Shown: piece by piece, positions 23,427-35,420 of the stretch
How positions within the stretch are numbered: position 1 is the stretch's first letter
Layout: each line of letters begins with the position of its first letter
NCBI GenBank assembly: GCA_021234155.1
Contig: JAJEKV010000084.1
Span: 4,372,384-4,436,383, forward strand
Length of the DNA: 64,000 nucleotides
Origin: Isoetes taiwanensis
Taxonomy: Eukaryota; Streptophyta; Lycopodiopsida; Isoetales; Isoetaceae
Direction of reading: 5' to 3'
Notes under the pieces: model-generated
What the model saw: the letters and a program-made list of their open reading frames with translations, nothing else
Database searches by the model: none
What the model was told of the DNA's origin: nothing
Position numbers and translations under genes: made by a program

Positions 23427-24690
23427 GGTGGCATGTTGGAGCCTAGGTGGCATGTTTGAGCCACCTAGGCATGTTGGAGCCTTGGTGGCACGCTGGAGCC
23501 TAGGTGGCATGTTGGAGCCTAGGTGGCATGCTTGAGCCTAGGTGGCATGTTGGAGCCCGCTGGGCATGTTTGAGGCACCTTGGCATCTTAGGTGGCATGT
23601 TGGAGCCTAGGTGGCATGTTGGAGCCCTTGTGGCATGTTTGAGCCACCTTGAATGTTTGAGCCAACTAGCTAGCATGTTGGAACCCATGTGGTATGTTTG
23701 GGCCACCTTGGCACGCTAGAGCCTAGGGTGGCATGTTGGAGCCAACGCAGGATGTTTGAGCCACCTTGGCATATTTGGGCCTAGGTGGCATGTTGGAGCC
23801 TAGGTGGCACGCTGGAGACTATGTGGCATGTTGGAGCCTAGGTGGCATGTTCGAGACTATGTGGCATGTTGGAAACTAGGTGGCATGTTTTAGCCTAGGT
23901 TTTAGCCTGGTGGCATGTTGGAGCCCACAGCATGTTTGAGCATGTTGGAACCTAGGTGGTATATTTGAGCCACCTTGGCATGTTTTAGCCTAGGTGGCAT
24001 GTTGGAGCCTACGCAGATGTTTGAGCCACCTTGGCATGTCTAAGCCTAGGTGGCATGTTGGAGTCTAGGTGTCGTGTTTGGAGCCTAGGTGGCATGTTGG
24101 AGTCTAGGTGGCGGTTTGAGCAATCTTGGGATGTTTGAGCCACCTTGACATGTTGGAGCCTAGGTGGCATGTTGGAGCCCACGCAGATGTTTGAGCCACC
24201 TTGGCATATTTGGGCCTAGGTGGCATGTTGGAGCCTAGATGGCACGCTTGGACACTATGTGGCATGTTGGAGCCTAGGTGGCATGTTCGAGACTATGTGG
24301 CATGTTGGAGACTAGGTGGCATGTTGGCGCCTAGGGTGGCCTTGGGATGTTTGAGCCTAGGTGGAGTGTCAGGGGCCCGGGCATGTTTGAGCCACCTTGG
24401 CATGTTCGATGGCATGTTGGAACCCGTGGTGGCATATTGGAGCCATCTTGGCATGTTTGAGCCACCTTGGCATGTTGGATCCTAGGTGGCATGTTGGAGC
24501 CCACGTGGCATGTTTGAGCCACAATGGAATGTTTAAGGCTAGGTGGCATATTGGAGACTATGTGGCATGTTGGAGACTAGGTGGCATGTGTGAGCCTAGG
24601 TGGCATGTTTGAGCCTAGGTGGCATGTTGGAGCCGGCATGTTTGAGCCACGCTGGCATGTTAGGTGGCATGTTGAAGCCCATGTGGCACT
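23427..24690 (+). repeat. 19-bp satellite array
   Basis: Dozens of units of TGGCATGTTGGAGCC or TGGCATGTTTGAGCC plus a four-base suffix, most often TAGG, ACCT or CACG/CATG. Indels and truncated units are common. The flank at its left (23280-23380) and the 0.8-kb repeats at its right are related, so the array sits inside a larger repeat. Confidence 0.95.
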
Positions 24691-24865
24691 CCAAGTGGTG
24701 ACATGGCATGCCAAGAAAGCAAGGCCAAGTTTTGACTAGGCCAAAATGAAAAGATGCCCATCTCTCGTCTTTTTATTGGGTGATGTTGGCAAATTTTGGA
24801 TGACATGGCTAGATGGTGGTGACATGGACATGATGACTAGGACTCTATGCAAGAAATATGATAAC
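24690..24865 (+). repeat. inverted repeat, left arm
   Basis: Starts CCAAGTGGTGACATGGCATG and continues through AAGTTTTGACTAGGCCAAAA and TTGGGTGATGTTGGCAAA. It matches the reverse complement of 30018-30195. The inner end (ATGACTAGGACT...ATATGATAACCTTTG) is also found in reverse at 27663-27716. Confidence 0.85.
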
Positions 24866-27800
24866 CTTTGAACCGAAGGTTTTAGGGTTCGCCTTCTCCA
24901 AGGCCAACGCCCCCCACTACCTCATGACATTGTGCAAGATCCCGTCCAATCGGCTAGGTATGGCCTCCAAAATGCAAACCCCGGTGGCCTTGCCGTGTTA
25001 TTGTAGGGTTTACGCTATGGAGGCCAAAACGCGGTCGGGCACACTTGGGATCCGTGTACTTTTTGAACATGCATGCAGAGCCATGGCAACCGAATAACGA
25101 CTTTGATCTATTGGCATCCCCAATCATTTCAAAAAATTTGCTACTACAAAATGTGTTCTTGACTTCTAATTGCGACATTGGGAGGAGGATAAATCCAAAC
25201 CCCATTTCGCCGGGTTTCTATTGCTTGTTGTTTTCAACCGCAAAATTCACCATGCCTCAAGTGCAACCGAATAAAAACCTCGACCTCCATAACGAAACCC
25301 TACAATAACCTAGCAACGATAGGGTTTACGCTTTGGAGGCCAAAACGTAGTCGACTTCTTTGATAACTAGGTGGACCATTTCTAAACATGCATGGGGAGC
25401 CATGAGAACCGAAATAACAGAAGTTTCGATCTATTGGCTAACCCGAAAGTGATCCCAAACAATTTTGCTAATGCGATAAGGTGCTCTAGACTTTTAATTG
25501 CAAAACTAGGAGGAGATTAAATCCAAACCCCATTGTGGCAGTTTTACCGCCTCGTTTTTCAAACGCACCGCCGACCATGTCCCAAGTGCAACGGACCAAA
25601 GCCCCACCTCCATAACGTAAACCCTACAATAACCCGGCAAGGCACGTGGTTTATGTTTTGGAGGTCATACCCTAGTCGATTGGACCAGGATCTTGCACAA
25701 TGTCATGAGGTAGTGGGAGGGCGTTGACGCCGTAAGATCGGAGCCCTAAAACCTTCCGTAAGCGCCGACCCAAAGGTCCTCTCGAAGGTCCCTCGCCACG
25801 AAATCCGCAACTCTCCCACCCCTAACCGCGGATCCGACTGCCAACGGATTTGAAACATCGACATTACCCCGAGACCAAGTTTCGCGGGCGTAAGACCACC
25901 CCCGCCCGTGAAGCGCCAAAGTAGCTCATGTCCAACATGTTCAGTAGTGAATTGGCCTTAGCGGAGGGTGCGTAACACCGCCATGTAGAGGGTTCGTGTT
26001 TTCTTTTGCTGCAAAAAATGACCGTGTAACTTGGTCCCCGGGTAATTTCGTTGTTTCCGGACGACATGGCTAAGTCAAATCTCCATTCCGAGCCTTTGTA
26101 TTGCCCTAACGACAAAACACTTGGGTTTCTACACCTGGCCGACCGCAGACACTTTGGCGGTTTGATATGTTCTCCTGGACAGATCTTGAATTTTTTGAAC
26201 CTGCTCGAAGCAAGTTACTTGAAGCGTGGATTCAATCTGGTCGGATAGGGAAACCGGTTCCCGAAGGGAGGCATTGGCATTTGCCCTCCCGGAGGAGCAC
26301 CGTAGGAAAGCCCCGCCTCTAGTGAATCCAAACCATATTTCGCCGCTTCTATTGCTTCTTGTTTTCAACTATAGCTTCGACCATGTCTCAAGTGCAATCG
26401 AATAAAACTCGACCTCCATAACGTAAACCCTACAATAACCCGGCAAGGCACGTGGTTTACGCTTTGGAGGCCATACCCTAGTCGATTGACCAGATCTTGC
26501 ACAATGTCATGAGGTAGTGGGAGGGCATTGAAGCCGAAGATCGAGCCCTAAAACCTTCCGTAAGGCCGACCCAAAGGTCCTCTCTCGAAGGTCCCCGCCA
26601 CGACGGCAACTCTCCCACCCCGAACCGGATTCGACTCGCCAACGGACTCAAACATCGACATTACCCCGAGACCAAGTTTCGTGGGTAGAAGACCACCCCC
26701 GCCTAGGAAGCCCAAAGTAGCTCATGTCCAACACGCTCAGAGTGAATTGGCCTTAGCGAGGGGTGCGTAATATGTAGAGGGTTCGTGTTTCTTTTGCTGC
26801 AAAAATGACCGTATAACTTGGTCCCCGGGTAATTTCGCTGTTTCGATGACATGGCGGTCAAATCTCCATTCCTGAGCCTTTGTATTGCCCGAACGACAAA
26901 ACACTTGGGTTTCTACACTACGATCGCAGGACGCTTTATGGTTTGATATGTTCTCCGGACGTATCTTGAATTTTTTTGAACCTCGCCAAGCAAGTTACTT
27001 GAAGCGTGGATTCAACGGCCGATAGGGAAACCGGTTCCGAAGGGAGGCATTGGCATTTGCCCTCCCTGAGGAGCACCGGTAGGAAAGCCCGCCTCAAAAT
27101 CCAAACCTCATTTTGTCGGGCTTATTGCTTCTTGTTTTCAATCGCAGCTTCTCGACCATGTCTCAAGTGCAACTCGGTTAAAACTTCGACCTCCATAACG
27201 TAAACCCTACAATAACCCCGACAAGGCACGTGGTTTACGCTTTGGAGGCCATACCCTAGTCGATTGGACCAAGATCTTGCACAATGTCATGAGGTAGTGG
27301 GAGGGCGTTGACGCCGTAAGACGGAGCCCTAAAACCTTCCGTAAGGTTCACCCAAAAGTCCTCTCTGAAGGTCCTCGCCACGGACGGGCAACTCTCCCAC
27401 CCCTCGAACTGGGTGGATCCGACTCCCGCCAACGGACTCAAACATCGACATTACCTTGAGACCATGTTTCGTGGGCGTAAGACCACCCCTCGCCATCTCC
27501 TCGACAACCTTTCGAGATCCATCTCCGTGGGTCCGCCTCTCCCCTCCGTGAGAAAGCCGCGCGAAAAGTCCCGGCCCGGTTCGAAGTTGGGGAAGTATGT
27601 CAACAAGATTAAGTTCTTCGAGATCCCTCTATTCTATTCCTTTGCCAAACTCCTCTACCAAAAATTTCAAAGGTTATCATATTTCTTGCATAAAGTCCTA
27701 GTCATCATGTCCTCATGGCACCGGGAGACAGAGCCAAATTTCCTGGCAAAGATATTTTTTGAGACTCCCTTCACAAGCCCCTTTCCAAAGGAAGGGGAGT

Positions 27801-30000
27801 CTAGAAAAGCATGCCGCTGGGGATTTGACCCCATCTCCCGCATGGTCCCCGTGAGCATACAATGTGAGACTCCATGCAAAGTTTCGATGTGTTAGTCTCC
27901 GCCTTGACGCCGAGATGTAAACCCTACCAAACCCTAGGGTTTGGTAGGATTTACATTCGGGATGCTCCTCTAATCAAGAGGGCCGTGGAACTTGTCCCCA
28001 GGGTAATTTCGCATTCCGTGATGACATGGAGAGGTCGGATCGCCAATCCGGGGCCTCCTCCATGCCCCAAAATCAAAAAAACGTGGTCTAAACTCCCGCC
28101 GTACAATCGCGGCCATCCCAATAAAAAAATCGAGGGTCTAAAGCTCACCCGAAATACCGGGATTTTCCTCAGACGCCGGGCCACTTGGCAAGCCAGCCGG
28201 CTGAAAACCATGATTTTTCCCCGCCCCATGCATTAATCATGAATTTCCGGATCATAAACACAAAGAAAAGCACGTATAAAAATCCGGTCTCGAAAAAGGT
28301 GAAATCTTGGTAGATGTGCAAAGATGACGCCGCACACGCAAAAGAGAAAATGCACCGCAATAGAAGCACAAGCGCAGGCATGAGACGAAGCTTCCCGAGC
28401 CAACCCCTTCCCGGAGGCCACCGGCCGGTAACGCCCCACCGGGCAAAGGAGCTAGCTTTGCTTCTCCGCGGGTCACATGTATACCACCTAGCAGTCCTAG
28501 TGCTGCTATTCTCACTTCAATCTTCTACCAGGGCCTCGTGGTGACCCCAAGTATCTTGTTCTCGCAGGCTAGTCCAAGCCGGGGCCGAGGACTCCGGGAC
28601 CCCCACCCGTAACCGAACCGGCTCGCCAATGGACCCGAACATCCCCATTACCTAGGAGACCAAGTTTTGTGGGCGTAAGACCACCCCTCTCCAAGAAACG
28701 CCAAAGTAGGTCGCTTACTACACACTTGTAGTCAATTGGCATGGAGGTGGATGTCAAATACCTCCTAGTGGGGGTAAGTGATTGATCCCCCGGAAAACCG
28801 GTGGTGGAACTTGTCCTCTAGGGTAATTTCGGCGCCCGCACGATGTGGAGAGGTCGGATCGCCAATCCGGCCTCCTCCATGCCCCAAAATCGAAAAACGG
28901 GTCTAAACCCCCGCCAAGGCCAACGGTGGCCATCCCAATCAAAAATCGAGGGTCTAAAGCTCACCCGAAATACCGGGATTTTCTCAGACGCTTGGGGCCA
29001 CTTGGCAAGCCAGCTGGCTGAAAACCATGATTTTTCCCCGCCCCATGTATTAATTATGAATTTCCGAGCATAAACACAAAGAAAAGCAATGATAAAAATT
29101 CGGGTCTCAAAAAGGTGAAATCTTGGCGATGGATGATGACGCATGACACGCAAGAGAAAATGCACCGCAATAGAAGCACAAGCAGAGGCATGAGACGAAG
29201 CCCGAGCCAACCCCTTCCCGAGACCACCGGGTCGGGAACGCCCTACTAGGTAGTGGAGCTAGCTTTGCTTCTCCGTGGTCACATGTATACCACCTAGCAG
29301 TCCTAGTGCTGCTATTCTCACTTCAATCTTCTACCAGGGCCTCAGGGTGAACCCAAGTATCTTGTTCTCGCAGGCTAGTCCAAGTTGGGGGTCGAGGACT
29401 GGCGGACCCCACCTCCAATCCCGAACCGGCTCCGCCAATGGACCCTAACATCCCCATTACCTAGGGGACCAAGTTTCGTTAGGCGTAAGACCACCCCTCT
29501 CCAAGAAACGCCAAAGTAGGTCGTTTACTACACACTTGTAGTCAATTGGCATGGAGGTGGATGTTGAATACCTCCTAGTGAGGGGTAAGTGATTGATCCC
29601 ATGGGAAAACTCGCCGTGGAACTTGTCCCCTAGGGTAATTTCGCCGTTCCGGACGACGGCGCAGGTCGGATCGCCAACCGGGGCCTCATCCATGCCCCAA
29701 AATCAAAAACGTGGTCTAAACCTTGTCGGGGCCAAATCTACGCCATCCCAATCAAAAATCGAGGGTCTAAAACTCATCCGAAATACCGGGATTTTCCTAT
29801 ACTCGGGGCCACTTGGCAAGCCAGCTGGCTGAAAACTAGGATTTTTCCCTGCCCCATGCATTAATTATGAATTTTCGAGCATAAACACAAAGAAAAGCAC
29901 AGATAAAAATCCGGTCTCGAAAAAGGTGAAATCTTGGCGGGATGTGCAAAGATGACGCCGCATACGCAAGAGAAAAATGCACCAGCATATATACCTTTCG
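24866..30000 (+). repeat. tandem array of about 0.8-kb repeat units
   Basis: The word ACGTAAACCCTACAATAACC recurs at about 25615, 26419 and 27197. GTCGGATCGCCAAxCCGG recurs at about 28033, 28853 and 29665. The spacing is 780-820 bp. Both halves share GACCAAGTTT(C/T)G, GGGCGTAAGACCACCCC, GCCAAAGTAG and GGGTAATTTCG, so they descend from one unit; about six copies are present. Open frames within it are repeated noise with stops and indels. There is no protein of known type. Confidence 0.85.
27913..27957. repeat. near-perfect palindrome on AAACCCTAGGGTTT
   Basis: Arms of about 22 bp read GATGTAAA(C/T)CCTACCAAACC and its complement, meeting at CCCTAGGG. It sits at the junction between the two halves of the 0.8-kb array. 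Confidence 0.85.
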
Positions 30001-30017
30001 AGACTCCCCTTCACAAG

Positions 30018-30195
30018 AAAGGGGTCACGCCGAGGTGCCCGGCCTACCAAGGTCCATGTCACCATCATCTAGCCATGTCACCTAAAATTTTGCCAACATC
30101 ACCCAATGAAAAGACCAAAGATGGACATCTTTGGTTTTTGGCCTAGTCAAAACTTGACCTTGCTTACTTGGCATGCCATGTCACCACTTGGGGTG
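30018..30195 (-). repeat. inverted repeat, right arm
   Basis: Reverse complement counterpart of 24690-24865 with scattered mismatches. Landmarks are CACCCAATGAAAAGAC, GGCCTAGTCAAAACTTGACC and TGGCATGCCATGTCACCACT. It directly abuts the next satellite array. Confidence 0.85.
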
Positions 30196-31795
30196 CCTAG
30201 GTGGCATGCTTGAGACTAGGTGGCATGCCTGAGCCACCTTGGCATGTTGGAGCCTAGATGGCATGTTGGAGCCAGCATGGCATGTTGGAGCCACCTTGGC
30301 ATGTTTGAGCCTAGGTGGCATGTTTGAGCCACCTTGGCATGTTGGAGCCCACGTGGCATTATGGAGTCCACGTGGCATGTTTGAGCCACCTTGGCATGTT
30401 GGAGCCTAGGTGGCATGTTTGAGCCCACCTTGGCATGTTTGAGCCACCGCATGTTTGAGCCCCTCGGCATGTTGGAGCCTAGATGGCATGTTTGAGCCAC
30501 CTAGGAATGTTGGAGCCTAGGTGGCATGTTGGAGCCCACGTGGCATATTTGAGCCACCTTGGCAAGTTGGAGCATAGGTGGTATGTTGGAGCCCGCGTGG
30601 CATGTTTGAGCACGTTGGAGCCTAGGTGGCATGTTTGAGCCATTTTGTCATGTTGCAGCCTAGGTGGCATGTTTGAGCCACCTTGGCATGTTTGAGCCTA
30701 GGTGGCATGTTGGAGCCACCTTGGCATGTGGGAACCACCTTGGCATGTTTGAGCCTAGGTGGCATGTTTGAGCCACCTTGGCATGTTGGAGCCCACGGGC
30801 ATGTTTGAGCCACCTTGGCATGTTTGAGCACGTTGGAGCCTAGGTGGCATGTTTGAGCCACCTTGGCATGTTGGAGCCTCCTTGGCATGTTTGAGCCTAG
30901 GTGGCATGTTGAGACTACGTGGCATGTTTGAGCCACCTTGGCATGTTTGAGCCTAGGTGGCATGTTGGAGCCTGTGTGGCATGCTTGAGCCACCTTGGCA
31001 TGTTGGAGCCCACGTGGCATATTTGAGCCACCTTGGCAAGTTGGAGCATAGGTGGCATGTTAGAGCCCAAGTGGCATGTTTGAGCATGTTGGAGCCTAGG
31101 GTGGCATGTTGGAGCCACCTTGGCACGTGGCATGTTGGAGCCCACGCGGCATGTTTGAGCCTAGGTGGCATGTTAGAGCCACGGTGGCATGTTGGAGCCT
31201 AGGTGGCATGTTTGAGCCAACTTGGCATATTTAAGCCTAGGTGGCATGTTGTGAGCCACCTTGGCATGTTGGAGCCTAGGTGGCATGGTGGAGCCCATGT
31301 GGCATGTTTGAGCCACCTTGGCATGTTTGAGCCTAGGTGGCATGTTGGAGCCTAGGTGGCATGTTTGAGCCCACCTTGGCATGTTTGAGCCACCTGGCAT
31401 GTTTGAGCCTAGGTGGCATGTTGGGAGCCTAGGTGGCATGTTTGAGCCACCTTGGCATGTTTGAGCCTAGGTGGCATGTTGGAGCCACCTTGGCATGTTG
31501 GAGCCTAAGTGAGCCTGCATGGCATGTTTGAGCCTATGTGGCATGTTTGAGCCACCTAGGAATGTTGGAGCCTAGGTGGCATGTTGGAGCCCACGTGGCA
31601 TATTTGAGCCACCTTGGCAAGTTGGAGCATAGGTGGCATGTTGGAGCCTCGTGGCATGTTTGAGCACGTTGGAGCCTAGGTGGCATGTTTGAGCCATTTT
31701 GTCATGTTGGAGCCTAGGTGGCATGTTGGAGCCACCTTGGCATGTTTGAGCCTAGGTGGCATGTTAGAGCCACCTTGGCATGTTGGTGCCCACGT
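30196..31795 (+). repeat. 19-bp satellite array, right copy
   Basis: Same unit and strand orientation as the array at 23.4-24.7 kb and about 1.6 kb long. Internal blocks recur, for example the stretch around GTGGCATATTTGAGCCACC near 30540, 31015 and 31600, which indicates higher-order duplication. Confidence 0.95.
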
Positions 31796-31859
31796 TATGC
31801 AAAAATAGGTGTTAAGTAATTGAAGTAGTTGAAGTAACTTGTGTTACATGGAATACTAG

Positions 31860-32345
31860 TATAAGAACATGTGATCGCACGCATCACATGTAGCAAATCA
31901 AGTACTCATCCCTACCAATATAAAGACCCGTGATATGGAAGGATAGGACATGTAGAGAATCAAGTACTCTTTCCTACTTCTATAAAGACATGTGAGAATA
32001 GAAGTATTACACATGTCGTAATTCATGTATTCTTTCCTACAATGCCTTAGCAAATAAAGTACTCTGTCCTACTACTATAAAGACATGTGACATGGAAGCA
32101 TATGACATGTAGAGAATCAAGAAAGACATGTGACAATAGAAGTATTACACATGTCGTAATTCATGTATTCTTTCCTACAATGCCTTAGCAAATAAAGTAC
32201 TCTGTCCTACTACTATAAAGACATGTGAATGGAAGTATAGGACATGTAGAGAATAAAATATTCTTTCCTACATCTATAAAGACATGTGACAATAGAATTA
32301 TTAGACATGTAGAAATTCAAGTACTCTTTCCTACAGTGGATTGTA
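31860..32345 (+). repeat. tandem repeat with ACATGTGACAATAGAAG units
   Basis: Units of roughly 60-65 bp contain CTATAAAGACATGTGA, then AATAGAAGTATTA, then CATGT(A/C)G and CTCTTTCCTAC. An exact block of about 115 bp around CACATGTCGTAATTCATG is duplicated (about 32009 and 32148). Confidence 0.85.
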
Positions 32346-32545
32346 TTATAAAATGACATGTCACAATAGAAGAAACTACAAAACAACAGTGGATGTTTTA
32401 GTCCACTGAAAAAAGAACACCATTATCGAACAAAACCATACCTTCACAAATCCACATGTAGGATTCTTTGAAAACAGGACATGTAGACCTACCAAAACTG
32501 ATGTTTTCAACAGTGGACCAAAAACCGGGGTGAGTGTGTGTGGCT
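32346..32545 (+). repeat. dispersed repeat border
   Basis: AAAACAACAGTGGA to AACAGTGGACCAAAAACCGG then GGTGAGTGTGTG. This corresponds to the end of the tract at 20263, in the other orientation. Confidence 0.5.
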
Positions 32546-32564
32546 CCAAATTTAGTGTCCGCAT

Positions 32565-33722
32565 CACACTTTTCCATTTCGCAAATTGCAACTGATCTTA
32601 CTAGAATTTTCTATGACTTTGCAAGAACAAATGGGTGGTCTGAACAAACAATAAGTACTGCTAGAAAGTTATTGCAAGCTTGGCGTATGCAGTGGAATGC
32701 TCTTTGTGGCCGTAATACATCACCTCTTGAGCACATGATTGGGGAAGGCCATGTCTTGGATGACATAGAACTAATAGGTCCACCAGATGCTACTTGGTGC
32801 TATTACTTTGAGAGCACGTTTGCAAAATTAATTCAAATGCATACAAATAAAAAAGAGATGGAATTGACTTATGCACGTGTGGAGAACAGGATCTTGTTTT
32901 CTAGGATCTTCCATTTGAAAAGTTTCTAGGATTCCACAAAACAAGAGAATGTACGCCAGATGAAGCAAGGGCTATCCAGAGCTTCACTCTTTAAGGGAGG
33001 TTCCAAGAGGTGAAGTTTCAGAATTTAAGTCTATCCTAATAAGGGGATAAATTTTTAGAGTTGGTGATACGCTTGTGATGGAAAATAAAGATATTGAGGA
33101 TGGTCAGTGGTATGGTAAGATGAGATACATTTTTTCTTACAAACAGGGCGATGAAACGAGTGTATATTTTGCAGCAGATTACTACAGATATCATATCCAA
33201 GACAATAAAGTTCAGGTTGATGAACCAAGTGGGATGCCTATCTTAGCTACTAGCATGGAGCCATTCAATCATAAATCTATTTTTCCAGTCCAACATATTC
33301 TTCGAGAAATATGTCTTCTACCAATGCGAGCACCGAAAGATGAAAGATTGATTGCATTCGAGACTATTACAACGAAATTGCCGGATAGGCTTCTCCAAAT
33401 GCATAAGTGTGGTAATGTCCCAATCTGGCCTCTCGTAGATGATGTTGTGGCAATTCAAGCTATAAAACGGGGTAGTGCCCCACATTTAGCATCACATAAT
33501 GGTTATTGGTATGCTTGGATTAATGCAGTTAACGAGAAGGATAAAAAGGTAAAGTTGACATGGTTAGAACCAAAAATTAAGAAGGGGCGACAATGTTTGG
33601 GAATTTCATATGTGGAAAACAGATGGCAGTCTTGGGATTGTCGTTTAAGGGTCTTAAACGTTATGAAGGAAGGTACAGGAAAAACTATTTGCTTCTTCTT
33701 GGTTGAAAAACATTCTACTTGA
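32565..33722 (+). pseudogene. DNA transposase C-terminal relic (KDZ/CACTA-like)
   Basis: The first frame (to 32926) has TDLTRIFYDFARTNGWSEQ and then HVLDDIELIGPPDATWCYYF. This resembles the conserved C-terminal part of large transposases (HL..DI..GP....W.Y.FE). After several stops and a frame change at 32.93-33.07 kb, a 215-residue frame follows with MENKDIEDGQWYGKMRYIFS and SVYFAADYYRYHIQDNKVQV, like the DUF4216/BAH-type tail found behind such transposases. The catalytic core is missing upstream, where repeats begin. The family assignment rests on motif resemblance only. Confidence 0.5.
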
Positions 33723-33944
33723 GGGTACTTGAGCTTTGTTCATCGCTTTTTGCTTTGTAATCATAAAAGACCTATTATGTTTTCTTTCAGTTCAATCTCT
33801 TGTAAACTTATGTGTGTAGCTCAAAATGTCTTGTGTTGTTTATGTCCAATCGTGACACATCATTTTTTTTCTTTTTCGCAAAATTTATTGATAAGATATT
33901 TGATTTTATGAAGCATTATATACATTGCACTAGGGGTGAAGTCC

Positions 33945-34850
33945 ACAGTCCCATATCAAATTCTACTGCAGGAGACAGGATTCTTGCCTCTTCAGAGGGC
34001 GGCCCTTGATCGCCACATTGTCTATTTTCAGAAGGTGGTCAATATGGACGATGCTCGTCTCCCTAAACTAGCTTATATCATGGCAATGGAGCCGCAGCGC
34101 CTCAAGGCCTGCTGGAGAGCTCAATGGTTGGCTAGATGGAATGTGCAGGAGCACAGGTGCATACATGTGCAAACAGAGGCAGATCGCCATAGCTTGAGGC
34201 AATATCTTGATGATTGCTTCCTCAGCAAGCTTTGGGACGCTAATGTCCTTGAACAGGTCAAGACAGCACACTACCAGCGCCACATAAATCCCACATTGGA
34301 ACGAGGCCCGCAATGCTACCTGCGTACCCACTTGCCCATGAAAAGGCACAGACTCATTGCCTCCATTCGCACAGGGGCACATCATCTTCGAATTGAGACA
34401 GGCAGATGGATTGGTGAGCCACGCCAGGACAGGCTCTGTCAATGCTGCCAAATGGGAGTCATTGAGGATGAATCTCATACCCTTCAAAGTTGCCCAGCAT
34501 ATGATCAAATTCGGACACGATATGTTGAGTTGGTCAGGCTTGGCCAGCCGTTACATGTGACATTGAGCACAGCATCCGTACGGGTGCTGGGATCATATCT
34601 TCAGGAGGTTATGGACATGCGAGATCAGCTATGTCCTCGGGCACACACTTGACATGTATATAAACATTGATGTATACTTGTACAGTTTGACAGCATTCTT
34701 ATTACTGCCACGGTTTTTCCCTCGAAAACCCTTCGGGGCGGGGGTTTTTTAACCCGGGCAGTAATAAGTTTGCTGCGCTCCTTATGGGTCCCATAGGCCG
34801 ATTGGCCTCAGTGGACGATAAAAAATCATTCTCATTCTCATTCTATAGTT
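33945..34850 (+). mobile_element. 5'-truncated LINE with hexamer tail
   Basis: A single frame (33936-34652) carries DRHIVYFQKVVNMDDARLPK, YLRTHLPMKRHRLIASI and a zinc-finger-like CQCCQMGVIEDESHTLQSC, ending DQLCPRAHT. It is the same family as the LINE at 17.2-19.4 kb but less decayed. The 3' region has a hairpin (AAAACCC...GGGTTTT, about 34720-34750) and ends in TCATTC repeated three times (34827-34844), as expected for a LINE 3' tail. It is truncated within the C-terminal part of the ORF. No target duplication was found. Confidence 0.85.
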
Positions 34851-34879
34851 AGAAGCTTTGCATTTTTATGGAGGCCCAA

Positions 34880-35420
34880 AATGTTTGCATTTGGAAGACT
34901 ACAAGACTGATAATATGATTAGCAGAATAATAAACTATTAACAAGCATAGTGACTAACCACATCAAAAAACTTTAGAAATGCAAAACTTAGCATGGTTCT
35001 CGAACCAATAAGAAAAACTCGATATTGTCCAAAATTTGCAACAACTACCACGTAAAAGCATCCGAAATTATAATATTAAAAATGTATATAGAAAAATCAT
35101 TCTATAAATTAATGATGATTCTCATAAACCATCGTAAAAACTAAATTCATATAATTAAATATAGTACGGACTAGCAATGGTTTTCCATAATCAGTATATG
35201 CTTAAAACACATCTTCTAAACTATTGATAATATTAAAAAACTACTATGTGATTATAGAATTGATATTATTAAACATGATATGAACTAGCAATGATTTTGC
35301 TAAATCAATGTACAATTAAAAACAATCGTACAAACTAATGATGATTTTTAAATACTAGCATAAAATTTGGAATTAGTACAAAAAACATGATATGGACCAT
35401 TTTTGGTTTTGCAAAACTAG
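34880..35420 (+). repeat. AT-rich degenerate repeats
   Basis: The words GGACTAGCAATGGTTTT / GAACTAGCAATGATTTT and ACTAATGATGATTTTTA recur with about 120-bp spacing. No coding content. Confidence 0.45.

Noticed and set aside
30196-31795. Regular short direct repeats resembling a CRISPR array
   Set aside because: The 19-bp units abut each other without unique spacers, vary in sequence, and lie in a plant nuclear context; this is a satellite.
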